A stretch of 64,000 nucleotides of DNA. Origin: Caprella mutica (Eukaryota; Arthropoda; Malacostraca; Amphipoda; Caprellidae). Positions 56,721 through 64,000 of this stretch are shown here, one piece after another. The stretch is taken from contig CANNZV010001117.1 in the NCBI GenBank assembly GCA_947561585.1, positions 62,001-126,000 on the forward strand. The letters run 5' to 3'. The position numbers and the translations under genes were made by a program. The notes beneath the pieces were generated by a model, which did not search any database, was not told the origin of the DNA, and saw only the letters and a list, made by a program, of their open reading frames with translations. How positions within the stretch are numbered: the first letter of the stretch is position 1; every line of letters begins with the position of its first letter.

Positions 56721-58385
56721 ATGAGCAAAAAGAATAATCCTTCTAAGAAAAGGAAACGCTCCTCTTCATCAAATTCTTCTACGCATCACCGAAAAGGTTC
56801 CAAAACTAATAAATCTATTGAAAATGTATTGAAAAGATTTATGACCGATTCAGCTAAACGTCATGATAAAATGAATGTCTCCATAGATAATCGTTTCTCA
56901 ATGACGGATACTCGTTTCAAACTGTTTGAGTCTAAAGTTTCGGGTATGTTTGAATCGTTTACCAAGAAGTTGGAAGCTTGGGCCCATCCGGAACAGGAGG
57001 CCTCAGCAGAACATCAAGAGTTTGGATATGATGAATTTCATCCTGAAGAAGAGGTCGAAGGTCAAGGTTACGACCCTTTCAATCCAGAACTTGATTATCC
57101 TCCATCAAGCCCATTTACTCAACAGGATTCTCAGGCAGAAGCTAATCCTACTAGTTCTGAACTTTATTTCTATCCCGAGTCCTGCACTCTCTACGAAGAC
57201 CGCATATGTATAGGGGAACATATTATCATGGTGGATTCTGGGGAATTGGAGTATACCATGCACAATGGCACAGAAGTTTTCAGGCCTATTATCAACACAG
57301 AAGCAGTTAAAGCTTTGGTAGAAGAATCCAGCCTGGTCGTTAAAAGAAAGGATCTTAAAGATACGCGTCAAGAGCACTTCAAGACCATATCACGAGTTGT
57401 AAATACTTCTAGTTATGCCCATTTAGGTCTCCACTCAAGCGACTCGCTTCCTCTCACCCTAACTGCAAGCAAGCCATCTAGGTTCCTTGAAGCTATCAAA
57501 GAGACTCTAGATACGTCACCTTCCCGAGCATTCAAAGGCCCGCCTTTCACCCTTCTTCCAGCTGAGGATTCCGAATCTCAAAGCAAACTCTTAGCTTTTG
57601 CCGCAGCTCCGAAGTTAGGTAAAGATTGTCACAAGTTACAAGGTCTTTTATCAGGAAAAACCAAAGAGGTTCCAGAGTTGATTCGTAGTAAAGACTACGA
57701 GATTCGTCAGATTATAGCTACTCTCATTCTTGTGCATGAATCAGCTAAATACTCGAGTAATATCACGACAGACGTCATACTTAGGCGTATGGCTAGAGAT
57801 TCTTCGTCTGAGTTGGTGGAACAACATGTGAAATTAGTAGAAAGACTAAATAATAGCAGCATTATCCCTGCTACTCAGTCACTCATCACTCACTTCATCT
57901 CCCAGGCAAAGCAGGTCCGTTATGAAGCCAGAAGCAAAGCAGTAGCTGACACTAAACCTTTTAGCGTCAGAGCATCCCTAAGGGAAGGGGGTTATTTCTC
58001 AATCGGGCTCTTTGATGAAGATGCCATCCGCATAGCAGAGGATTGTGCGAAAAATGCACCTACTGTCGTCAATCTATTTCCTCCCACCTATTCTCACACC
58101 CACCAACCTTACTCACACCCGAAGCACCCCAGAGGGCGCGGGCAGACTTCCTATACACAGCGAGCTCCATTTAAAGGCCATGCAAACGTTACCTTTCGAG
58201 GTAGAGGGCGTGGAGCTTCTGCAACTAGAGATCAACAAAAGGGCAGAGGAATGCATAGGGGAAATTTTCGCGGGATCCCCACGTCAATTCCCTATAACAC
58301 CACAACTTATAACAGAGGTACCGTCAGAGGTAATCTCAGAAATAGAGGTTCGGCAAACCAGCAGAACCGATATCAATCACAATGA
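56721..58385 (+). CDS. DIRS-like ORF2, gag-like protein
   Basis: 554 codons. The N-terminus has a Lys/Arg cluster (KKRKRSSSS, a likely nuclear localisation signal) and a helical stretch to about residue 95. An acidic Pro/Glu region follows to about 150, then a globular middle (about 160-445). The C-terminus is Arg/Gly-rich (GRGRG, QQKGRGMHRGNFRG) and likely binds RNA. It is in the same frame as ORF1 after one stop, so the two may have been a single gag split by a TAA, or separate. It overlaps the start of the RT-bearing open frame. Confidence 0.65.
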   Translation: MSKKNNPSKKRKRSSSSNSSTHHRKGSKTNKSIENVLKRFMTDSAKRHDKMNVSIDNRFSMTDTRFKLFESKVSGMFESFTKKLEAWAHPEQEASAEHQEFGYDEFHPEEEVEGQGYDPFNPELDYPPSSPFTQQDSQAEANPTSSELYFYPESCTLYEDRICIGEHIIMVDSGELEYTMHNGTEVFRPIINTEAVKALVEESSLVVKRKDLKDTRQEHFKTISRVVNTSSYAHLGLHSSDSLPLTLTASKPSRFLEAIKETLDTSPSRAFKGPPFTLLPAEDSESQSKLLAFAAAPKLGKDCHKLQGLLSGKTKEVPELIRSKDYEIRQIIATLILVHESAKYSSNITTDVILRRMARDSSSELVEQHVKLVERLNNSSIIPATQSLITHFISQAKQVRYEARSKAVADTKPFSVRASLREGGYFSIGLFDEDAIRIAEDCAKNAPTVVNLFPPTYSHTHQPYSHPKHPRGRGQTSYTQRAPFKGHANVTFRGRGRGASATRDQQKGRGMHRGNFRGIPTSIPYNTTTYNRGTVRGNLRNRGSANQQNRYQSQ

Positions 58386-60216
58386 CTTACCGATTCCTTT
58401 CGGTCTAAGGAATCAACTCCACTTTTGGCGGTTCGCGTCTCCTATGACGCAAAAGATTATTCAAAAAGGACTGTCATGGAAGTGGAGCCCCAAACCTCCC
58501 TCCCTCCAACTGCCACCTTCTTCAACGTGCAAAGGAAACATCACCCCTCACATCAAAAAGTTAATCGATCGCGGGGTCATATTTCCAGCTCCGTTTCAAC
58601 CTTGCTACCCAAGTCGCATCTTCTTAGTACCAAAATCTACAGGGGGGGGGGGGGGGGGAAAGACTTATCATAGACCTGTCTTCACTGAACAAATACATTC
58701 ATTGCCCTACGTTCAAAATGCAAGATGTAACCAAAATCAAAAATTCCATCCCGAAACAAGCTCTTTTCACGTCAATCGACATATCAGACGCATTCCACCA
58801 CATACCAATTCACCCTCGCTTCCAAAAGTATCTGGCTTTCACCCACGACCAACAGCTCTTCTTCTTTCAGGGAATGCCCTTCGGTTTAAATCTAGGCCCT
58901 TTGATATTTACAAAAGTAATAACAGAAGTTTCATGCGAGTGCACAATCTCAAGATCACGGCATCAGTTTACATAGACGATTGGTTACTATGGAACACATC
59001 CCTCTTGCAGCTTCAAGCCAACACCCTATTAACCACAGACTTGCTCTCACATCTGGGGTTCACCATAAATTGGACAAAATCCCAACTTCTCCCCTCGAAA
59101 ACTATTACCTACCTAGGAGTTCTGTGGAACGGTGCAGATTACACTGTAGCACCAAGCAATCACAACATCAACAAAGCCTTGCAACAGGTAAGGACAACGC
59201 TGTCCAAACCCTACATCAACAAGAAGAGCTACCAAACCCTTCTTGGAACGCTAAACTTCATTGCTCCCTTTATAAATCAGGGCAAATTCCATCTGAGGCA
59301 AATCATTCTCTCAGCTCCGAAATTCAAAGTCCAAAAGAAAGTTTTGTTATCTCCGAATTTCCGAAGCCAGCTAAAATGGTGGATGATCAGAGCCAACCTA
59401 GCCTGCCCAGCTCCGATCTCAGTACCTCCACCATGGATAACAATTTGGACAGATGCCTCCAGCACAGGATGGGGGGGAGCATGTTCCCTAGGGAGAACAG
59501 CCTGGGGAGAATGGTCTCCCTACGAAAGACAATTGCACATCAACGCGCAGGAATGTCTTGCAGTCCTCAAGTGCCTTCAGCAGTTCAAGCCTCCAGTACT
59601 GACGACTATTCTCATCAGGACAGACAACTCTGTCATAGTATCTCTGATAAACAAACGGGGATCAAACGAAAGCCACAGGCTCAACCGCCTGCTTCTCCCT
59701 CTCTTACAATTGTGCGCCAACCTGCAGTGGGTTCTAATAGCCAGACATATTCCGGGTCATTTGAACTCCTGGGCAGATTCACTGTCCAGGAACCACATAA
59801 TTCGGGCAGAATGGACACTGACAGCACAATCTTTCCAGAACGCCACAAAACATTGCCAGCCGGAAGTGGATCTTTTTGCGCATCCCGGCAATGCACAACT
59901 CCCGATCTTCGGCTGTGTCTTTCACCATCCTCTGGCCACAGTAGTAGACGCTCTGTCGGCAGACTGGAATCGTTGGGAAGCGCTTTACCTCTTTCCCCCA
60001 ATAGATCTCATTCCTCTTTGTCTTCAAAAGCTAGAAAACTTCCTCGGAAAAGGAGTATTCATCGCCCCTTACCTCCCGTCGGCAGCCTGGTGGCCCGCCC
60101 TCATCACCCGCTGCGAACTGTTAGACGAGGAATTAGAAATTTTCCAGGTGGTACGGGATACAAAAGTTTGGCTAAAAGACGCGACGTCACTAGTTTTTCG
60201 CGCCTTCAACTTCTAA
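58386..60216 (+). pseudogene. DIRS-like reverse transcriptase-RNase H, frameshifted
   Basis: The N-terminal part (LPIPFGLRNQLHFWRF, GVIFPAPFQPCYPSRIFLVP) is in one frame up to a run of 17 G at 58,642-58,658. The palm start (FTSIDISDAFHHIPIH, GMPFGLNLGP) is in another frame. From about 58,925 the original frame resumes with the catalytic YIDDW at 58,969-58,983. RNase H follows: TDASSTGWGG near 59,450, AQECLAVLK, RTDNSVIVSL and ADSLSR near 59,780. The rest, with VDLFAHPGN, the DALSADWNRWEAL stretch and a proline-rich FPPIDLIP, matches the domain after RNase H in DIRS elements. Two opposite frameshifts make this copy non-functional unless the G run is a sequencing error. Confidence 0.75.
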
Positions 60217-61184
60217 CAAAAATTTACACCTCAAAGTTTTCCCAATCAGTAGCAACTGCTCTTGTAGCCACCCATAGAACTTCAACCTCTTCCCAGTATC
60301 AGAATTGTTGGAAAGATTTCCAAAAGTGGCTTACAGAACAACCTGCGGGTCGAATCTCAAAAGATACCGTATTGAAATACTTAATTCACTTGGGGACAGA
60401 AAGGAATTTAAACCCTAAGACTATCCTCGTCTATCGCAAAGCTCTACACTTACCGTTGCTACATGGCTTTAATATAAATACGAAGGATCAGGAATTTTCA
60501 CTCCTTTCCAGAGCTCAATTTATCTGCAATCCCCCAAAACAACGTTTTGTCCCTACCTGGGACCCAAACCTTGTACTATCTATGCTTGAACTTCCCCAAT
60601 TCCAGAATAGTGTCGCTTCGCCTTCGGACCTATTGGCTAAGACAATATTTCTAGTAGCTTTAGCCACTGGCAACAGAGTGGGGGAGTTATCAGCACTTTC
60701 TAGATGTTCGGCCTCTTTCTCGCAAGAACTCTCCGAAGTAGTGATACCTGTCAAACAGGGCTTCCTATACAAAAACCAGTCTATGTTCAGGACTCCTCCT
60801 AATATAGTCATACCAGCACTCTATGAAGAAAATGAGGAGTTGCCTCACACTCTTTGCCCGGTCCAAGCATTGAAACAATGGTTGGATTTATCTGCTGCCT
60901 GGAAATCAGATGCGGTTTTTCTCAATCCCAATTCCTTCAAACCTATGAACAAGAGTGCCATTGCACAATCACTCGTCAGGACTATAAACTTAGCCATTCC
61001 TGGCGTATTTGCTAAAGCACATGATGTTAGGAAAATAAGTGCATCGATCGCATGGACTAGGGGTGTTTCTCCTTTTGAAATTACTAAGCGCCTATTCTGG
61101 GCATCTTCCTCTACGTTCATTGCAAAATACTTAGTCCCTCTCAAGTCAAGAGCACACAGATGTGTAGCTGCAGGATCTATTTAA
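58980..61184 (+). CDS. DIRS-like tyrosine recombinase (ORF open over 734 codons)
   Basis: Only the C-terminal part, from about 60,200, looks like the real protein; the upstream 1.2 kb overlaps the RT-RNase H frame and is probably open by chance or forms a short overlap. The recombinase shows an N-terminal helical SAM-like region (SQYQNCWKDFQKWL). The catalytic residues are visible: Arg in ATGNRVGELS (60,675), His and Arg in AHDVRK (61,020 and 61,029), Trp in RLFWASS (61,098) and nucleophile Tyr in IAKYLVP (61,128). A complete R-H-x-x-R-W-Y set suggests it could still be functional. Role: integrates the circular DNA copy of the element. Confidence 0.8.
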   Translation: MVTMEHIPLAASSQHPINHRLALTSGVHHKLDKIPTSPLENYYLPRSSVERCRLHCSTKQSQHQQSLATGKDNAVQTLHQQEELPNPSWNAKLHCSLYKSGQIPSEANHSLSSEIQSPKESFVISEFPKPAKMVDDQSQPSLPSSDLSTSTMDNNLDRCLQHRMGGSMFPRENSLGRMVSLRKTIAHQRAGMSCSPQVPSAVQASSTDDYSHQDRQLCHSISDKQTGIKRKPQAQPPASPSLTIVRQPAVGSNSQTYSGSFELLGRFTVQEPHNSGRMDTDSTIFPERHKTLPAGSGSFCASRQCTTPDLRLCLSPSSGHSSRRSVGRLESLGSALPLSPNRSHSSLSSKARKLPRKRSIHRPLPPVGSLVARPHHPLRTVRRGIRNFPGGTGYKSLAKRRDVTSFSRLQLLTKIYTSKFSQSVATALVATHRTSTSSQYQNCWKDFQKWLTEQPAGRISKDTVLKYLIHLGTERNLNPKTILVYRKALHLPLLHGFNINTKDQEFSLLSRAQFICNPPKQRFVPTWDPNLVLSMLELPQFQNSVASPSDLLAKTIFLVALATGNRVGELSALSRCSASFSQELSEVVIPVKQGFLYKNQSMFRTPPNIVIPALYEENEELPHTLCPVQALKQWLDLSAAWKSDAVFLNPNSFKPMNKSAIAQSLVRTINLAIPGVFAKAHDVRKISASIAWTRGVSPFEITKRLFWASSSTFIAKYLVPLKSRAHRCVAAGSI

Positions 61185-61660
61185 TACCTCTAGCGATTAT
61201 ATGAGAGAACCGCCATATTACTCATAGTTATTATATTTAAGCATCTTTAGTAGATACTATCTCTTTTCGTTTTACATATTCATAAGATTTAATTTCTTTC
61301 CTATTTTGTTCCTTTTTCGTGAATTGTACTGATGTATTTTCAAACATGTCAGATATTATGGTCCTCTATGTTCCATGTTAGCTATCAGAATATTGTTAGC
61401 TCTATATTTTTATTTTGTGCTGATATACAGTAATTATTTCTCATGTTACCAAAGGATGTAGATCTCAATACACATTAAGTTACCAAACAACCATTTCATT
61501 ATAAACTTTTTCCATTTAAAGCACCTTCACTAGGATAAACAATAAGAGTTGGGAAGGGTTTTTAAAAAACTCGTATAAGTTTCCTAAGCTCTTTCACGCA
61601 GGCTATTAGTCTGCCTTCCACATACTGTGCTCGAGTTTTACTCTGCGCTACGCAGTGACT
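61185..61660. other. Non-coding 3' region of the DIRS-like element
   Basis: AT-rich untranslated DNA after the recombinase stop. No gene. Confidence 0.5.
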
Positions 61661-61666
61661 CGTTAT

Positions 61667-62066
61667 CCTAAAGCTAACGTACCGAGGTAAATACTCTGCT
61701 ACAGAATACCACTCTTGCATTAAAGTGCTATTTCTGTAGCTGTATTAATTTTACTGAGGTACGTTAGTGTCCCTACCTCCTCCCTCCAGACTAATATCAC
61801 TTATAAAATTTTAAATCCACTGTTGCTTCGGAACTGGTTTGATCTCTCCTACGTACCCTCTATATATAGCCTGCGGGACGGGAGACATGTCCAGACCGGA
61901 AAGACTAATAGGAAACATTATCGGAAACTTTTTTTTTTGTCTTTCCAGTTCCTCTTAGTTTTTTAAACCACCCAACTACCACATGGTGAGGATATCCTAA
62001 AGCTAACGTACCTCAGTAAATACAGCTACAGAAATAGCTCTTTAATGCAAGAGTGGTAATATTAAC
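61667..62066. repeat. Nested inverted and direct repeats at the DIRS-like 3' end
   Basis: TATCCTAAAGCTAACGTACC occurs at 61,667 and again at 61,990. Between them, TTTACTGAGGTACGTTAG (61,751-61,768) is the complement of the second copy, and about 55 bases around ACTCTTGCATTAAAG...CTGTAGCTGTATTA pair with 61,998-62,058. So one arm is present twice in direct order and once inverted, forming a hairpin. DIRS elements are known to carry inverted terminal repeats and an internal complementary region; this arrangement fits but the left terminal repeat is not found. Confidence 0.7.
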
Positions 62067-62480
62067 TCTCGCAACCCTTAGATTTTCTTGTCTGACAGCT
62101 AGAGTTTTTATGGCCGCTTGTACATCATCAAGATATTTGTCTAAAAGGCTGCCTAACTGGATAGTAACTGGATGAGCGGCGCCTGTGGTCCTGGTATACC
62201 TGTTGCATTTGCATATTCATTCCATCTGATCTTGAAATATGACAATTCCTCATTTGAACCACCTGAAGAGACTGAAGTTCTCTTAACACTCAACTTTGTG
62301 TATATGTGGCGTTGTAGGTACATTTTGTACTGTGTGCGTTACACAGTAAGCTGTGATGGGAGCGGCAACAATGTGATTGCTGAGATCGAGTGTAGAATAT
62401 TCGCAGCCGGGGATGGGGCATTGTACAATAGGCATTTGCAATTGACATATATCTTCACTTTGACATTGATATTATCATAA
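62067..62480 (+). other. Unassigned open stretch before the retro-insertion
   Basis: An ATG ORF of 102 codons (62,172-62,480, start MSGACGPGIPVAFAYSFHLI) has five cysteines and no recognised domain. It stops at the edge of the dispersed repeat. There is no splice, promoter or paralogue support, so I do not call a gene. Confidence 0.3.
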
Positions 62481-62522
62481 ATAAGATTGCACTTTTTGTC
62501 AATACTGTTTATTATGTGTAAG

Positions 62523-63010
62523 CCCCCAGGGGCTCTATCATGACGCTGTCTGTGGTGAATGGAAGAGAAGAGGAGTGGCGTCTCTTGGGCCCCGAACTTT
62601 TGTAATTTAGATTATGGATTGTCTTTTTTTATTTTTACCAATTTTATCATTTTTTAACGCTATTTGCAGTTTTAGAGGATAGCGCTAGGGTTATGCTCTT
62701 CAACTACGAGGTTTAGATTTTGTGTTAGGTAGGCTTCATTTACAATCACCTATTCATTTTCCTCTTCCATCCGTGAGTGCAGCCACCGGTGCTTCTACCC
62801 ATCCTCACATTCCTTAGTAAGTGACTGCATTCAAGAAGTAGCTTTTCCGTATCCATGAGCATTGTCACCGACGGTGGTAAGTGACTTTGTTCATGGAGCC
62901 ACTTTTCTCTCTGATTGCTTCTTCAATCCCTTGTACTTAATTTCCTTTTGACGACAGCGATATGGCCTTTGCATGGTCCCGAAGCAGACGTTAAACCCCT
63001 ACTAAATTAA
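62523..63010 (+). mobile_element. 488-bp retro-insertion with 14-bp target duplication (SINE or truncated LINE)
   Basis: TTATTATGTGTAAG occurs at 62,509-62,522 and 63,011-63,024, exactly flanking the insert. The flanking DNA joined across the insert matches the uninterrupted copy at 54,565-54,620. The insert begins CCCCCAGGGGCTC and ends GTCCCGAAGCAGACGTTAAACCCCTACTAAATTAA, with no long ORF. A long variable target duplication and an AT-rich 3' end point to target-primed reverse transcription. No RNA polymerase III box is clear, so a 5'-truncated LINE is equally likely. Confidence 0.9.
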
Positions 63011-63024
63011 TTATTATGTGTAAG

Positions 63025-63349
63025 ACAATGATAATACCCGAGATACAATCAATCATGAAATAAAATATGTAATATATTGAACAGAATGTTTTCCTCTAAG
63101 ACTAACATGTAAAATTGTAATTGGTTAATAGATATAAATAAAAGAACATGATATATAATAATAAAGTGTAACTGAATCCTAAGTATTAAATAAAGAGCTT
63201 AGAAGAAATGAGGTAACGCTCTCACTAACAAATTGACAAAGAGTGCTGTGGTCACTGGTTAACATTTTTCCTATACACAAATATACCTAGATGACTTGAA
63301 AGGAGACAGTCTAACGATTATACAATACTACATAATCCTCTAGATACAA
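63025..63349. other. AT-rich DNA, no gene seen
   Basis: Continuation of the dispersed repeat (ACAATGATAATACCCGAGATACAATC) followed by AT-rich DNA. Confidence 0.4.
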
Positions 63350-63672
63350 TGACTCTGTCGAAGTGTGAAAGATCATCACTAGTTCTGTAAGCTGGTGAAG
63401 CACGGTGGATATATTGGAACTTAGGCAACACAAAACAGTTCTTGAGTAAAGCAAAAGCTTTATGGTTCTCAATCGGTTTCAACCTTGACGAAAGCTGCCG
63501 GTATGCCCCTCTCCATGAGTGGTGCTCCTAGCTAGTTTAAATCTTCCACTGAAATGATTCCTAATCCTGGCATCAACCCCTCTAAAAGATTCCCCGTAAT
63601 GATGGATTCTTCCTCAAAATGATTCAGCAAAATCGGTTCACACTTCTCTCGGTTAACATCCAAACCCACATC
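63350..63672 (-). pseudogene. LINE reverse-transcriptase-type fragment
   Basis: On the minus strand the sequence parallels the plus-strand remnant at 39,895-41,460 without its two insertions: VGLDVNREKCEPILLNHFEE, then the LGAPL-like block, PSPAYRTSDDLS-like and LPKFQYIHRA strings. Stops interrupt it. It provides the uninterrupted reference for the insertions near 39,989 and 40,693. Confidence 0.55.
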
Positions 63673-63783
63673 ATCAAGGTTATTTGATTAGACACTGCAA
63701 GCAAGTGAACACCTTTTCATGTGAACTCCGATTGTTCCGTCATAGAGATACCAGACATTCAACTCAGTGTCTGGTCAACTCGT

Positions 63784-64000
63784 TCAACTCATCAATTTCC
63801 AAAGAGTATTATCAAGTTCAGGGTGTAACAAGACATAATAGTGAACTTGGATTTTAACTAGTTTTAAATGTTCGTCGTTTCCACCATTTTCAAATTTCAC
63901 AACATCCAACACGTTACTTAATGTGCAAATACTCAGATTAACTCTAAACAACCTGGCAAGGGCGAGTGGTACCATATCCACAATGTCAACATCAAAGTCT
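63784..64000 (-). CDS. Partial open reading frame at the window edge
   Basis: On the minus strand the frame is open from the window edge to a stop at 63,784: DFDVDIVDMVPLALARLFRV, then KFENGGNDEHLKLVKIQVHY and ending WKLMS. Amino-acid use is protein-like. No family is recognised and the beginning lies outside the window. It may be a real exon or part of a repeat. Confidence 0.3.
   Translation of the reverse strand, partial: DFDVDIVDMVPLALARLFRVNLSICTLSNVLDVVKFENGGNDEHLKLVKIQVHYYVLLHPELDNTLWKLMS

Larger units (their letters stand above)
56079..62066 (+). mobile_element. DIRS-like tyrosine-recombinase retrotransposon
   Basis: In order: a small zinc-binding ORF, a gag-like ORF, a reverse transcriptase-RNase H ORF followed by the downstream domain typical of DIRS elements, an overlapping tyrosine recombinase ORF in another frame, and terminal or internal inverted repeats (61,667-62,066). 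No LTRs or DDE integrase are present. In established knowledge the DIRS order is tyrosine recombinase replacing integrase, and it integrates without target duplication. The left end is not resolved; the 22-bp minisatellite may belong to the element. This copy has reverse transcriptase frameshifts. Confidence 0.85.

Noticed and set aside
59681..60027. Minus-strand ORFs of 82-106 codons in the DIRS-like element
   Set aside because: They lie opposite the RNase H and recombinase frames and have no motifs.

Overview
The window is nuclear DNA from an animal, most likely an insect and possibly a hemipteran. The evidence is AT-rich DNA, small exons with GT-AG splice sites, short introns, and a repeat load made of mariner, piggyBac-type, hAT-type, LINE and DIRS-type elements. 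The assignment to insects is an inference, and no ordinary conserved housekeeping gene is visible. Many ATG-to-stop ORFs in such DNA are accidental, so only those with supporting evidence are listed.

The dominant object is a 22-kb tandem array (about 12.9-35.1 kb) of 90 complete units plus one truncated unit. Each unit is 242-251 bp and looks like one exon with its flanking intron: a pyrimidine-rich ...TTTTTGCAG acceptor, a 111- or 117-nt open segment, then a GTATGT-type donor and a 132-133-nt intron. Both exon lengths are multiples of three and all exons are phase 0, so any number could be joined without losing the frame. Each exon encodes a 37- or 39-residue module with a Gly/Pro/Arg/Ala-rich first half and a His-Asp/Glu-rich end. 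A diverged relative lies at 5.5-6.3 kb, where a 173-codon charged exon ends in a degenerate copy of the module, followed by one more module exon that runs into a stop. The array shows nested higher-order duplications with offsets of 1.24, 2.2, 3.46, 4.4, 8.4, 11.1 and 11.8 kb, so it has expanded recently. Paralogous 3' cassettes (a 40-nt microexon plus a following exon) lie on both sides of the array (11.2-11.6 kb and 35.6-36.1 kb), and a third, shortened terminal exon lies at 45.6 kb. The locus therefore looks like a tandemly duplicated gene family in which one member had a single exon amplified about 90-fold. Whether the array is transcribed and spliced cannot be decided from sequence alone.

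A second, smaller gene-like cluster at 46.3-50.6 kb has exon-like segments with good splice sites, including a Cys-rich exon and a paralogous copy of its start. A 107-codon ORF at 43.4 kb lies downstream of a TATA-bearing dispersed repeat that occurs three times (43.0, 47.0 and 50.8 kb).

The rest is mainly mobile DNA. There are palindromic MITE-like elements (1.5, 4.5, 10.7, 36.7 and 37.9 kb) and a 3.2-kb TIR element containing a decayed mariner transposase (6.7-9.95 kb). A chimeric mariner/LINE remnant (39.6-42.6 kb) has been split by a TTAA-flanked piggyBac-like element and a second TIR element. A broken mariner-family transposase lies on the minus strand (43.9-45.0 kb). A DIRS-like tyrosine-recombinase retrotransposon (56.1-61.2 kb, with terminal or internal inverted repeats to 62.07 kb) is preceded by a 22-bp palindromic minisatellite. 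A 488-bp retro-insertion with a 14-bp target-site duplication lies at 62.5 kb, and a minus-strand LINE fragment at 63.35 kb.
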